From the NCBI GenBank assembly GCA_019055375.1, contig JAHQIW010007217.1, forward strand, positions 238,373 to 302,372: a DNA stretch of 64,000 nucleotides, written 5' to 3'. A program made the translations under genes and the position numbers. Within the stretch, counting starts at the first letter, position 1. Every line of letters begins with the position of its first letter. The notes under the pieces were generated by a model. The model made no database searches. It was not told the origin of the DNA and saw only the letters and a program-made list of their open reading frames with translations. Below are positions 1 through 11,884 of this stretch, piece by piece. This stretch comes from Parelaphostrongylus tenuis (Eukaryota > Nematoda > Chromadorea > Rhabditida > Metastrongylidae).

Positions 1-214
1 TTCGGTGAATATTAAATGTTTTGCTGCATACATCAAGGAGAATCCTCGGACCAGTTTGTATTTACGTGACGAGGCGATAAGCTATTGGACCCAGGTGCTT
101 TTATAAGCCATTCTTGTTTCCAGTCTCCAAGGTTTTGACCAGAACAAATAGCTTTGATGGAATCTTCAGCCAAATGCCTACAAGCACTCTTAATGAGGCA
201 TTTTTCATATTATC

Positions 215-440
215 TTATCTGTTTCCCATTTTACTCCATTGAGCGATTGCAAATGCTTATAACATTAAGTCGTTCTTCGTCCTCTTCTTGAGCGTCGTAG
301 AGTACTGGTTGAGCGTCTCCTTGCAGTCTTGTTTTGCATTAAATGAGGCGAGGTTGTTGACTGCCGAAGAGTGCTATGGAGTGAGGATCAGCCCCACGCA
401 GCTCGACGACGAGCATCACAATCAGCCAACAGAGACTTCT
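215..440 (+). repeat. Dispersed repeat family 3, copy 1
   Basis: Marked by CTTCTTGAGCGTCGTAGAGT, ACTGGTTGAGCGTCTCCTT and a tail GACGACGAGCATCACAA. The same ordered words occur near 5.9, 29.3, 50.8 and 57.95 kb, always in this orientation. About 150-250 bases long. No coding capacity or clear class. Confidence 0.55.
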
Positions 441-1134
441 GCCATAAGACATGTACGCCATTGATTCTTCTAGTTGTAGTTTGACCTGTACTCAACTTGC
501 ATAATCGGCTCTCATGGGTATGGTGTCAAAAGTTTCCACAACTTTTGTTCAAAATTCGAAAATGTGGTGCTTGAATGTCTACATGCGTTCATATCCCTCC
601 TACGCAGTTCACAAAGGCTATGAAGAATTGCTGCTCACATCCACGGGATTTCTTCGTATTAGAGGCGATATCGCAACTTGTCAGCAAGCAATAAAGAATC
701 TTGTATAAAGGTGATTATGAATTTACAAAATATAAATGAGAATGAAAGACACTTTTTCGTTCCCCGTACCCTATTTTGACCCCTTGATGAAAACGTACTT
801 TTTGGTCATTTTCAATGCTCAGGCAATCGCTCGATAGCTTAAGTGAAAAGAATTTGAATGTTTTATTTTATTTTTGAAAAGGCTTCGTTACTGCGCCTAA
901 AGAGCAAAGATGAAACGGCATTGCGCTGTGACAACCAAAAGAGTATTGGGTTTCTCAAAACTGCATTATTTCCTGCCGTGTTTCCATTCTTCGAAATGAA
1001 ACTTTTTTCTCAGAAATTTTGATGTCTAGGTAATTACAATACCTTAACTTGATAAAAAATAGATTTAATATATTAGCAAAAAACCCTATTGTTGCGCAGA
1101 GAGAGCAAAGATAAAATTTTGTTCCTCATTCAAA

Positions 1135-1200
1135 CAATTTTCGCTGACCAAAGCTTTTCCTTCGGAGTTTCATAATCAATCGATAGACCAGATCTCAAGT
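1135..1200 (+). repeat. AT-rich dispersed repeat family 4 (sites at 1.1, 37.3 and 47.2 kb)
   Basis: ATTTTCGCTGACCAAAGCTT at 1.14 kb recurs as ATTTTCGCTAGATAAAGCTT near 37.29 kb and ATTTTTCGGTGAGCAAAGCT near 47.23 kb, each followed within 40 bases by an AATC/ATTCGAT block. Surrounding sequence (0.75-1.7, 37.2-38.1 and 46.4-47.35 kb) has more short shared words such as ATTCGATAGCTT and GCGCAAT. It looks like an old AT-rich repeat family; boundaries could not be set. Confidence 0.4.
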
Positions 1201-1980
1201 TTTGCAACAATGTCTTTTGTTTTCTGAACGGACTTTTTTCTTAGTGCCTTATAAGAACAAAAAGGAGATTAGGTTTCACACTCAGCGCGCAAAGTATGTT
1301 TAGACCGAAGAGGCCATGCTTGTAACGTCGCCAAAAAGATGTAAAGGAAATCTCGTAGTACCAGAGGCATATGTTGTATCTTAACCTTTTTAAAAAAGAA
1401 CCCTATATGATAAGAAAAACTCTGCGCCATATTATGCACGCCGTGTTAGAAATCTTATTTTCCTTTGGCTGATACAACGCACTCAAATGTTCTTTTGAAA
1501 AGCCAAATATCAAAATCATTGAGATCTAAGCTGTCGAATGATTAATATGGCCTATGGGATAAGCTATGTTCAACGGAAATGTGCGAGCATGGAACATAAT
1601 TTTGTTTTTGCTGCTACAGCGCAATAAAAAAGGTTTATTTGGAAGAAGTATACCGTAAAAAATTTCAAGATTTTGGCTACCGCTTATCGATTGACCACTA
1701 AGCCTACAAAAACAGACTCTAAGATCCACCAGAAAATAGCTTTTCACAAGCGCTGGGACTGGGACCGAATAACGAAAATGAGTCGTTTTTAAGTGGTCGG
1801 CTTAATCCTTCTTACATGTTGGTTTCTTTCTTGTTCCAGATCTTTATTTACCAATTCTTTTTCAGTTGAAAAAAAGTTTATTATAAGAAAGAAAGCTACT
1901 AGATACCATAAATTGCTTTTTTTGAGCCTACGTGAGGATTGTGGTAGCACTGGCAGTAGATGTAGTTGTAGCATTTCGAC

Positions 1981-2220
1981 GGCTGACCTTTCGGCGACTT
2001 CGCCTTTTTCCGAGCCTGTACGTACATCGTATTCTGTGTGAGACTATACGTAATAAAGTGGTACAAAAGACATCGACAGTCCACCAAATCATACGAATAG
2101 TCTTATACAATGTGCGTTCAAGCTCTGAAGAAGGCGAATATGCCGAAATGTCAACTATCGGGCTGCTACTGCCACATTTAGTACTATCACAAAGTTGCGT
2201 TAGCTAGGCAAGGTAGGTTC
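1981..2220. mobile_element. Two Penelope-like element ends, back to back
   Basis: A minus-strand end (1981-2017, with AGCCTG, CGCC and GGCTGACC blocks) and a plus-strand end (2120-2220, AAGCTCTGAAGAAGGCG, ATGCCGAAATGTCAAC, then TTGCGTTAGCTAGGCAAGGT) point outward from a common centre about 100 bases wide. Both resemble the tails of PLE copies B and G. No PLE protein-coding sequence remains between them. Confidence 0.6.
2120..2156 (+). ncRNA. Penelope-associated hammerhead-like motif
   Basis: AAGCU, intact CUGAAGA, A, GGC-loop-GCC stem II, intact GAAA, UGUC and AACU. Core is complete; stem I is weak. It is the plus-strand partner of a degraded minus-strand copy at 1981-2017 in a back-to-back arrangement. 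Confidence 0.45.
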
Positions 2221-4323
2221 TTAAGAGTCATAAGTATCAAATAATGATGTCAAAACTTATATAAAGACGATCCTAGAATTACCATAAATGATTTCTTGCC
2301 TCCATGCATTATAGAGTTCAGTGGTAGGCGCATGAGGCCCTTGAGCAGATAAATCGGAGATTTTTGTAAACACATAATCTTCTGTAATTCTGAGGGCTAA
2401 TCATCATTTCATAATGAAATGTAAAATATGCAAAATATGCGTAAACTCAAAAAGGCATCGTATTCTATGTACGATTTCCAACATACCAGAAGCTCCTTCA
2501 TCGATGTCCAAAGATTTCATCGGATCTGCATTCTAAATATTTTATTCTAAGTTCCACCAGAAAAAAATGGACTTATAATTTTAGGCACATAAGTCATCAA
2601 ACTATAAGCAACGTCAATAGCCGCAAGTTGTTCTACCTTCAATGATGCAAATAATAGAGAGCTAAAATCTGAAAAGCAGCAATGCATAACTCACTTATAT
2701 ATGGGCAGATCAAGTACTTAACGAATTTTGTTGCCTCAAAAGGCACTATCGACATCACAAATTCATTTTAGAAAAAATAACAACAGAAATTCGAATCCCT
2801 TTTACGATTTCTTTTGAGCAAGATCTTACAATATTGCATCGAAATGTTGTTTCGTAACACATAAGAATAGGAACACTAGAAGTATCTCGTAAATGAGCCA
2901 GTCCTCTCCAACATTTACTTATTGATTTCTTATTTTTTCATGCTCCGGCTGGAGTGTATATTTCGCTGTAACCAAAAAATTCTTATTCTTTTTGCTTGGT
3001 AATTCTCAGATCCCTGCAGTACGCCATTACAAGGTTTACAGCTAACAAATTAACAGGAATACATGACAAAGAGCGAAACTGTATCAAAATTCTACGACAG
3101 ACGAATATCGAGGTTGTGGACCTAGATTTGTGAATTTTTCTGCCTCGCTCAACTGTGCTGCAGAAACATCATCAGGCAGTTCATAAATTATGAACTCAAA
3201 ACATTGCTGAGTGTGATAAAAAGAATTTCCTGTAGCAATCTGTCGTCACACTCTAAAAGCGTTCGGTATAAAATGTCAACTCTTAATGGGCTACACACGC
3301 AATCCTATCTCCGACAGATCAATTAAACTTTGAAAAGAACAGGTTGCAGACACAGGAGTTCCTCCTTTGTGCGAAAAGTGTCTCCGGAGGATAACCGACA
3401 TTAATAGAGTAAACCACTACCACTTACAACCAATTAATTACTTCCTATCAGTTAACACCCATGAATTTCCAGCTTGTAGCCATTTGAGCACTATAGCACA
3501 TGCGCGTAGTCATGGTCATGAGAAATATGATGAATGTGTCAGAGTTCATGTACGACATCTGATAAAAGTTGGTGAAGGATCTCCTAGGTCATTTAACTGT
3601 TGAAATTCTATTCGGTCGAACCAACCACAAATTTTCTCCAGTAATCGCTTCCATTATTGTGATAGTGGTATGATGAAAACCAACGATCTCGACATTCAGC
3701 TATTTCATTTACCAAATCCTAAAGGGCATTAATGAAGCACTGGAAGTCAAATGAGATATCGGAACTACAGTAACTCTCCAATTACTAGTACTGAACATAA
3801 TTAAGCACTAAAAGCTAACAATAACTAATTCTTGGTGTAACCAGGTAACAACCTCAATCCATTTAGAAGTGGTGCAAGATTTGCTCCGTACGTTACAAAG
3901 GCACAATCTTTTATTATCATTGTCAATATCGATGCAACCTGATATCTGCAATAAATTCGATTTCACAGACGCAAAAAATAACGGAAAATAATACTGCTCA
4001 ATTTTTTCTATAGGATCGATTTTAAATATTATGAAATTTATTTATAAAAATAAGGGACGTAAAATAATTCATTAAGAATGTGCAGTGGATTCAACTCCAC
4101 TCATGTCATCGTGAAGATGCTTAGATACGTTTTGGGCGATATAATTACTTGACGGCTAGTTGTATGTCAAGGCAATGCTTTTATCCTCCCAGCTAGACAT
4201 GGCACTTATTTAGAAATCACGGAGAGATGGAAGGATTACCTAACCATGATCACGGGTTGTATTAATGGGCATGCGTGTATTGCACGACACCTTCAACCAG
4301 AGGGCAACACGCGCCACTATCCA

Positions 4324-4373
<50 letters not shown>

Positions 4374-5851
4374 GCTATTCAAGTATTTCCGAAGCGGGTT
4401 TCCTTTCGAAAATTCGTTCGCTAATCAAATAAAATGCCCGTGAAATCCAGCCATAAATACTGATCCATGTGTACCTGAGTTTTGCTCAAAAAAGCAGGTG
4501 TGGTTTTCGCTAAATAGCCGAAACGGGCTTCATTCACCGTACTGCAGAATTTCTCTGGTCCACTCGTAGAGATCCATGCAAACTCGACACACTCGTAGTC
4601 ATGATCTTGATTCTGTCAAAAAAAAAACACTGGTAATAACTTATTTTACAGAAGGCTAAAGTATCTGTGTGGCTTCTCACTGTTTTATTCCATACTATCC
4701 TCATTAACTGCTTCTTTGTTAAGGAAAATAAAGATGATCGTACTCTGAGAATGTTTTTGGCCGCATTTTTCGAGATTTGGCTTATTAAATCCAAAACAAC
4801 TCTTTGGCGTACACGCATGTTTCGTCGTTTTCGTCATCACCAGTGGCAAGAAAAAGGAGATTGTGTCTCTCAGAAAACTATATCATTGCGTCAGACTTTA
4901 TCTCTTCGTTTGCGTGACTACAATGTGTTCAGAAATTAAAGCTTGCACGTTCTCATACAAGGTTAAATGAGAATTTCTAGTGGGAGCAAAGATAGATCAG
5001 CAAACGCTCCCGTTTTTGAAGGTGCTCTGTCGCAAAAAAAACATGTAGAGATGCATGTATGAAGATTTATGTGTCCGTCTGTCATATAAATGATTACCGT
5101 TAAAGAAAGATGCATACTTTCACTTTCACAAAAATAATACTCATATTTCTTCAATGTCAATCACAGAAACTAGACTTTGGTTTAAACTTAAAACACTTCG
5201 TATATGAATCCTTGCAAATAGTTTTCAATATATCACTTGTTAATGAATTGGCAATGATAGAAGAAGTGCTTCTGGATTAATCAAGTGGGGGAAATCAGAG
5301 AAAAAACCTTAACTTATTCACCATAAGGGGATTCTTGATTTTCTCCTGCATATTTGGAATAAATTAAGAGCTTAACAACGACGTTGAACTCTTGCGCGGC
5401 AGGCGACGCTGTCGCACAGCGAGCACGGCGAGCTACTATTACAATGCGGAAAATTTGTGATGAAATTTCGATTTTTATGGCCAGCAAACCATGGAAGATG
5501 GTAGAAGGTGTTCGTTAAAACTACTTATAGCGTTAATATTGCCTCGGGTCCTTTTTAAAACTCCTCGTTTCAGGAAAAAGTCAAATACTTAGGGAAATTT
5601 TATGTTTCGAACTGCTATTTGACATTTTTATGCCTTCTGATCCAAATCTATTCATATTTCAAACGTATCTTTTATTCTCCATTTTGACAAATTCTCGTTC
5701 ATATCTAATGCCGCAAATGAATAGTAAGCAAATTGTTAATCTCTTTATCACTTTTTTCTTCTGAAATCAGAAAATACGAGAACAATCTTCCAATTTCGAA
5801 GCTATTTCTTAGCACTTCGGCATTCTATTTAATCCGTCATCACAGAGTCTT
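2221..5851. other. Stretch without recognisable genes
   Basis: AT-rich sequence with one (AT)n microsatellite and short chance frames. No coding similarity, RNA gene or transposon domain was recognised on either strand. Confidence 0.6.
4327..4369. repeat. (AT)n microsatellite
   Basis: A pure run of alternating A and T, about 43 bases. Nothing else distinctive is seen between 2.2 and 5.85 kb. Confidence 0.97.
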
Positions 5852-6060
5852 TTTTCACAGTGCGGATCCCAGTACCTCTAGCATTTAATTGGTTTTTTCG
5901 TCTACTTCTTCAACGGCTTAGAGTACTGGCTGAGCGAGTCTCCTTACACGTGCGGTTGGAGCTCGGCTCCACGCGCTTTGTGTCCAACATCACAACCACT
6001 CGGTCACGGCGCCCCAAAGCTACTTCATTTCATGCATTACCCCAAAGCCATGACAGTGGT
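5852..6060 (+). repeat. Dispersed repeat family 3, copy 2
   Basis: TTTTTCACAGTGCGGATCCC, AGCATT, CTACTTCTTCAACGGCTTAG, GTACTGGCTGAGCGAGTCTC, then a GC-richer tail with CATCACAACCACTCGG. This copy retains the fullest left part. Confidence 0.5.
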
Positions 6061-8741
6061 AAAAAATCGATCATTTGTTTGTCAACATTGATGCTGCACG
6101 TTGCATGAGATTTCACTCCAGCAATAACTCTCAATCACTTCTCGATCATAAGTAAACTCCTAAAGTTAGCTCCTTAAGTTTTGAGAAAAAACTTCGTTTC
6201 ATCTCTTTATGAATGCCAACTTTTTATTATCCGTGTTTAATCTGTGCTATGAGCACGTTTTATCGAAGTGATTTTAATAGTGGGCATTCGCACCGTTTAT
6301 GCCCTCTGCGCATTCCTTTTAGTTGAATGCTCTCAAAAACGATTTGATGCTCCCAATTAGATCTCCATCTTTCCCATAAACTCCAATGTGACCACGCTCA
6401 GCAGGTGGTCTTAGACGTCAAACAGTAGAACAGAGGCCTTCTTATTGCCCAGCTGCTTCCAACGGGTATCCACCTTCGTTTCAACCTGTGGCAGTGATCC
6501 CTTCACCGGATGATTTGTTTCTTCTCAAACAGATGTTTGAAGATCCCACTCTTTTCTCAAGTATTGATAGCATGTTTTTCACACATAAGCCTGTTAATTT
6601 CTGCGAACTATTCATAATTCACGAATGCTGTTACGACAACTTTGAGCAAAGCGAATTGTGTCTAAATGAATAATGCGATTGTGCACTGTCTCCAAAAATG
6701 TATTCCACACTGCTTACTGTAGATCACTCGGCATTCACTATCTGTGGAAATCCACCTTCGGAAGCAACGACTGAGCAGAATACTAGTCATTTTAACCTAT
6801 CCGCGCTCCGATGAATGAAAAGCTCTGAAACTACAGGCAATACTGCACTGTGTTGTGCCCAATCACATCAGACATTGATGAATAGGTGTTTGGCAAGTGA
6901 TCAGAGTCGTCACCCAGAATCCTGCCCGATTCTCAGATAACGACGGGAAGTGTTCTAAGCGACGTAATGCTCAGGTGCAGGAATTTAATCGACTTCTGCG
7001 AACTGCAACACTCCTCATGTATAGAAAATGATTGTAGAACAGACAAATATTGGTGGTGTTAAGAGAGATAATGAGTGAGAAAGGACGGTTCCACCCTTAC
7101 AGGATGTGAACGGAAATAAGAGCTAAGAGTTGGGAGTAAATTCATTCTTGTGACTTTCTCATTGACGGAGATTCTTCGGACGTATTGGCGTACTTCCTAA
7201 TGAAATGCCTGCGGAAATTTCCTCGGTAATATGTCGCTTCCTTGTGACAATGCGGTGTTCCGATCATCTAAATTTCGCTGCATAACTGCCAAAAGAACCC
7301 TCGGTGAGGTTCAAACAATGAGCTAAGTATCCCATAGACGCAGCGTGTTTTCCTCCTCGTTGGTATTACGCACAGAAAATCCCACTTTCATAAATCAAGC
7401 CTAGTACTTAAATACGTATTTTTTGGCTATAGCATGACTACTAATCTACTGAAAACGAGGAGGTACAGTATTACTACACTTTTCTACGGAAGTGCTCCTA
7501 AATTTGATCAATGCAAACTCTGTCGAGGCTTACTCCGGCTACATACTACAACTTTCTCCATATATGTTCCTTTTACAGATATACATTGTTGAAAACATGT
7601 TTTCGAGTTAATTTGTGATGAAACAGGCGATAGAAATGCACATCAAGAGCGAGAAGTGTGGTTTTTCCAAAGATGTACCTTCAGAATTGAAGGGTGGATA
7701 TTTCTGGAACCCTTAGGCATTCTCAATGCCAAAAATACGTTCCTCAACAAATAATGTATCCCTTCATAACAATAAATTGCCCAAAAATCAAAATTCAATT
7801 GTATAAGTACCAAAAACGCCACTGTAAATCTAAACATCGGGCTATTCAATCCAAAAGCAAAACGTAGTCCTCTTTTCACTTATTGAAACGCAACAAGTTT
7901 TCGTATAAACCAAGCCTAGCACGAATACCTCCGTTTCTCAAACTATTGAATGATCACTAATAGCCTAATGAGGAAATTTGTGGGTAAAAAGGCAAGGAAA
8001 CACGAGCACATTACAAAATGTAACTAACTGCAGTTCGCACAAATTGTAAAAAAAAAAGTAAATATATTTCAGACAACTAAACGCTTTTACACTATTAACG
8101 AATTCCTAGAAATCTCTGCAGTAATACTTAGTACATTATAGCAACAAAGTTTTCTTGAAATCAGAATTTCGCTATACGACTTCAAAAAATCCCCTGTGAC
8201 GTTGGAAAAATGGACTCTGATTGCAAAACATAATCTTTCTTATCATTAAAAGAGCGTACTTTGAAAGTCTGTTGAAAAAGCAATTTAGTGGGCAAATCGG
8301 CATTTCTCAGACTATCGAATGACTACAAAAACACAGATGAAGAGAAGGAAACGAATGTTGAAAAACACTTCGAAATATGCTCCTTTTCACGACAATGTGG
8401 TTTTCTCTTTAAAACATGGATGATTCTTTGATACATGGCGCTCTTTCAACTATAAAACATTTCACAGAAGTCTCTTGTGTAATATTCAATTATCAATCAC
8501 GATGACGTCCCCTCAGTTTTTCAAATTACCAAATAATCCCATATCTTCATTAAAATGCGAGATAATAAAGACTCCCCACCATACACGGCGTGCAGCTTGA
8601 GCTAAAAGCAGCTCATGTCGTTGTCAACACTTTCACACCTCGTGCACTCATCTGGTACTTTTACGATAGATTATAATGACTCTGCTAAATCTGCGGTCTA
8701 ATAGGTTTAAGAGTAATAAGAATTCGTAATCCGTGTTTAAT
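6061..8741. other. Stretch without recognisable genes
   Basis: Only short frames without family resemblance. Scattered words near 7.4-8.4 kb (such as CGTATTTTTTGGC and TTCGAAATATGC) hint at the AT-rich repeat family 4, but copies could not be delimited. Confidence 0.5.
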
Positions 8742-8996
8742 CTACGACAACGTCGAAGATTTCGAAGAAGACGAAGTTCGTTGTTTTGGCGCGGAGACTT
8801 TATTAGATGTAAAAGTTGTTAGGATCGCCATCAAAATACCAAAGATGAAAAATGCGGTGAGAATTATGACATGAATGGTGCCAAGTCGTTCGGAATTCAT
8901 CCAGTTACATTCCCTATTCAAGGAAACCATTTTGTGAATGGTCCCCTCTACCAAATGAGCGAAACATGCTGAGCTTATAAAGGTGGTTGAATGCAT
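8742..8996 (-). CDS. Possible last exon of a single-pass membrane protein
   Basis: An open frame on the minus strand ends ...SSSSKSSTLS and contains one convincing membrane helix (TIHVIILTAFFIFGILMAIL) followed by a Lys/Arg- and Ser-rich tail. A GAATAG acceptor-like sequence in the middle (just before ECNWMNSERLG) would make it a terminal exon. No family is recognised and no upstream exons were identified. A chance frame cannot be excluded. Confidence 0.25.
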   Translation of the reverse strand: MHSTTFISSACFAHLVEGTIHKMVSLNRECNWMNSERLGTIHVIILTAFFIFGILMAILTTFTSNKVSAPKQRTSSSSKSSTLS

Positions 8997-9489
8997 ATTT
9001 GGCCTACAAACGGTTGGCTGGATACTATTGCTATATTATGTCATGAACGACTTTGTTTACTATGAAGGATTAAATGAGGAACAATTTGTTACTTAAGAGA
9101 AATTCTAACATCTCATTCACATGCGTATGCGTCCCGGAACTGGAATTAATTGATTCTCATGCACATGAAAAACTTCCGGGTACAAAATCGTTGTAGACGA
9201 AATCGCGCAACGTTTATACTTCAACCCAAACATGAATACCGTTTTCTGTTACCAATGAAGAGCCTTATAACAGACATCTGTTAAATATAGTATAGATAAG
9301 CCGACTGAGAAACGCGAATTTCATGAGCTTTCTTCGATTTTGCTAACATCAATGCAAATGGATGCACGCTATTTATGTTTCAGTAAGCTCCACACCATCA
9401 CGATGAATATTGAAGTTCTATCTTTACCGCACTTTAGAGAATCTCTTATCACATTCGATTTTTCAAGGTTTACTTTATTTTATATGTCT

Positions 9490-9600
9490 GAAAGTATGGA
9501 GTGGTATGCAAAACATTTTACGTCAGACGGGAGTTGAATAGTCGCGTTTCATCCACAACATCGTGCGAGCAACCCACTACACCACACATGCCACCGCTAC
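9490..9600 (-). repeat. Degenerate tRNA-derived SINE
   Basis: On the minus strand the words TGGTGTAGTGG (box A), GGATGAAACGCGACTATTCA and ACTCCCGTCTGACG follow the order of the copy at 36.57 kb, but box B is degraded. The segment GTTTCATCC with its flank on the plus strand is shared with the 19.3 kb minus-strand copy. Confidence 0.45.
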
Positions 9601-10119
9601 GCTATCATTCTTTCTTCGATATGAACAGTCGTGCATGTCAGTAAATAACCTTTAACAAGTTTCGCTTGGTAAGCACATATAGACAATAATTTGCTGACAG
9701 CTATTTGAAATTTGTACGCTAAATGAATCACTTAACTCTTTCACGCCGACCGTCGCTCGCGCGGTGGTCGGTGCGGTCGATTGCCACTGGAAAGCGTAAT
9801 CTTGCAATGCTGTGGTTCCGTGATGAAACGAACCTTTTTCATCGATAAAAAACTTTGTCATTAGCAAAGGAGGGGATTTAAAGACGAAACTTCAAAAGGC
9901 CACTTCAGTCGATTTATGCCCAAACTCACTAAACAATGACTTGTTCACGAAAATTGTATTGAACATTGCAGTGCGATGTCATTCCAAGGATAACTCGGAT
10001 AAACTTGTTATCTATAGTGCACTACACGAGTTGAAACTTCTACAGAGTTGTAGAACAGGCATTGTTCTATTGTCCTATGAGTAATAACTCTATATATCTG
10101 AAAAAGCTTATCTTAATGC

Positions 10120-11110
10120 TGACGCGAGGTTGGTAGAGTAGTAATAGTAAAAGTTCGGCCAACGTTTTGGCGACCCGCCTTCTTCAGAGCCTGGACATAT
10201 GTGATATGAGACTATTTGAATGACTCCAAAGATCTTTGTTATACCGCCTAGGTTAGGTCAAGAGATCAAGCGAAGGAAAGGCTGGAGATCTCATGTGATG
10301 GTGGCATGTTGGTCCTTCCGGTTCATTTTAGGGTGTTTGACGTTTACCGAAAATGCCTTGAGTGTTTGGCGCATTGATGCTTTTGATTCCCGCGCCATAA
10401 TCGTGACAGTTGCATCAACATCATTACTGCTGTGTTTCTGTGTCCTGTGTAAACCTAGAAGTTTGCTTTTATCAATCTTAGAATTACTATCTATATGTTC
10501 TCCCATGCGGATGAAAAGTGGTCTAGTTTCGCTTACATATTCTTTCTCGCACGCCCTACATGTTATCAAATGATTTGTGCCTGACTCCATGCAATCATTT
10601 CCTTTCCGTTAGGGCAGATTATATGCTTCTTTGTGCTGTACAATCGATTGTGAAGCCTATTTCGGATCTTCTGATGGCGCAGTAGGAAACGTGGAAGTTG
10701 AACAAGTACCACAGAATTTTTAAGGCCGCATCTTTTTAGGCACCTCTCAATCGCTCTACTAATTTCGTTTGATATGATGGCAGTTTGAGGGGGATCTTAT
10801 TTAGGTGTGGTATTGCTGTTTTCAAGCCTAGTTCTATCTTTTGAGTCTAATCAAGTCGCTGATGTTTTGTAGCGGTTGGAAATGGCTACTTCTCGTATCA
10901 GGTAGAACGATTCGTCCCCTTCCTCTTCTCCAGTTTCTAATTTTTCTACACAAATTTCTAGCATTTCGGTGCAAGTTTTTGATAAGCGCTTTTTTATCTG
11001 TGAAGGCTGACAGTAAAAATAATAGATCAAAATGTTTTTGCTACTTGTTTTTCGGCATCAACTCATCTACCTAATACCTAAAAGTCTCTACATCATCTAC
11101 GTTGCACGCA
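10120..11110 (-). mobile_element. Penelope-like element copy A, 3' half with GIY-YIG-type domain
   Basis: The minus strand gives a connector reading NRLHNRLYSTKKHIICPNGK-like (PLE pattern NRLYDRLCxTKxCxxCPNGK) and then LITCRACEKEYVSETRPLFI, a decayed version of YLIxCKxCxxxYIGExxRPL, the endonuclease-like C-terminal domain of PLEs. Further on come LHRTQKHSSND and VKHPKMNRKD. It ends at a hammerhead-like motif (10157-10192). Frame breaks occur but GIY-YIG-region codons are open for about 100 residues (10590-10291). The reverse transcriptase part is absent from this copy. Confidence 0.8.
10157..10192 (-). ncRNA. Penelope-associated hammerhead-like motif (copy A end)
   Basis: Minus strand: AGGCU, intact CUGAAGA, A, GGCG/CGCC stem II, then AAAAC in place of GAAAC (a change at an invariant G), ACGUU and GGCC. 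Stem I pairs GGCU with GGCC. The fold is kept but the core change probably abolishes activity. Confidence 0.5.
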
Positions 11111-11119
11111 ACTGAACAA

Positions 11120-11835
11120 CTCCCACGTAATGAAGCCATCTGATGTTACTTCACTCTATACAAATGTATCGAATGACTCTGCAATGCAAGCCAATTTCAA
11201 ACTTCTTGCAGAAATTGAACAAAACATAAATAAGTTTGGCTTCTCAATTTAAAAACTAATGACTCCCCTAAAACATTGTCTTAATTGTTCAATCTCTCAG
11301 TGGTCGAGCAATTACTTCACACAGCAAAGAATCAAATAATCTGCCCTGACAGAAGAGAAGGGATTACATGCAATGGGGCAAACTTTATGTGGTAACATGT
11401 AAGACATACGGGGAAGAATATATGAGAATTGCGGGTAAACCGCTTTTCATCCGCATGGGAGAGCTTGTAGATGGTAAGTCCAAGATCGATGGAAGCAAAC
11501 CACTAGATTTCCATAGGACACAGAAGCACAGCAATAATGAAATCAAAAACATCAACGCGCAATACTCTTGAGGCATTTTGGGTAAACGCCAAACACCCTA
11601 AAATGAACCGGAAGGATCAACATATCACCATCACATAAAATCTCCCATCTCCCACCCTTCCCTCGTTTGATCTTTTGACCTGACCTAGGCGGTATAAAAA
11701 TGATCCTTGGAATCATTCATATGGTCTAATACCGCATACGTCCAGGCTCTAAAGAAGGTGGGTTGCCGAAACGTCGGCCGAACTATTGCTATTGCTACTC
11801 TATCAAAATTGCGTCAGCTAACCAAGATAAGTTCT
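11120..11835 (+). mobile_element. Penelope-like element copy B, internally deleted
   Basis: The plus strand starts with a palm fragment reading KPSDVTSLYTNVSNDSAMQA (PLE FDVTSLYTNVSND) and jumps within about 200 bases to a CP-type connector and a GIY-YIG-like domain: VTCKTYGEEYMRIAGKPLFI, then FHRTQKHSNNE (11368-11571). The tail contains a hammerhead-like motif (11744-11779) and AT-rich sequence to about 11835. It abuts copy A head to head (10.12-11.11 kb, minus strand), so the two form a tail-outward inverted pair. Confidence 0.78.
11744..11779 (+). ncRNA. Penelope-associated hammerhead-like motif (copy B end)
   Basis: AGGCU, CUAAAGA (one core change), A, GGU/GCC stem II, GAAA, stem III region ACGU followed by C and GGCC. 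Stem I pairs GGCU with GGCC. The palindromic ACGU lets two transcripts pair in trans, giving a four-pair stem III, as proposed for PLE hammerheads that work as dimers. The would-be cleavage triplet is GUC. Confidence 0.5.
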
Positions 11836-11884
11836 TTCAATTTACACATATCAATGTTTAATGTCGAGGTTTATAGAAAGTCTA

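Noticed and set aside
3160..3185. CCTGATGATGTTTC on the minus strand as another hammerhead core
   Set aside because: CUGAUGA is present but no GAAA block or pairing stems follow at the right distance.
4246..4443. Frame through the (AT)n tract as a coding region
   Set aside because: Its length comes from the microsatellite (alternating Ile/Tyr codons), with no other support.
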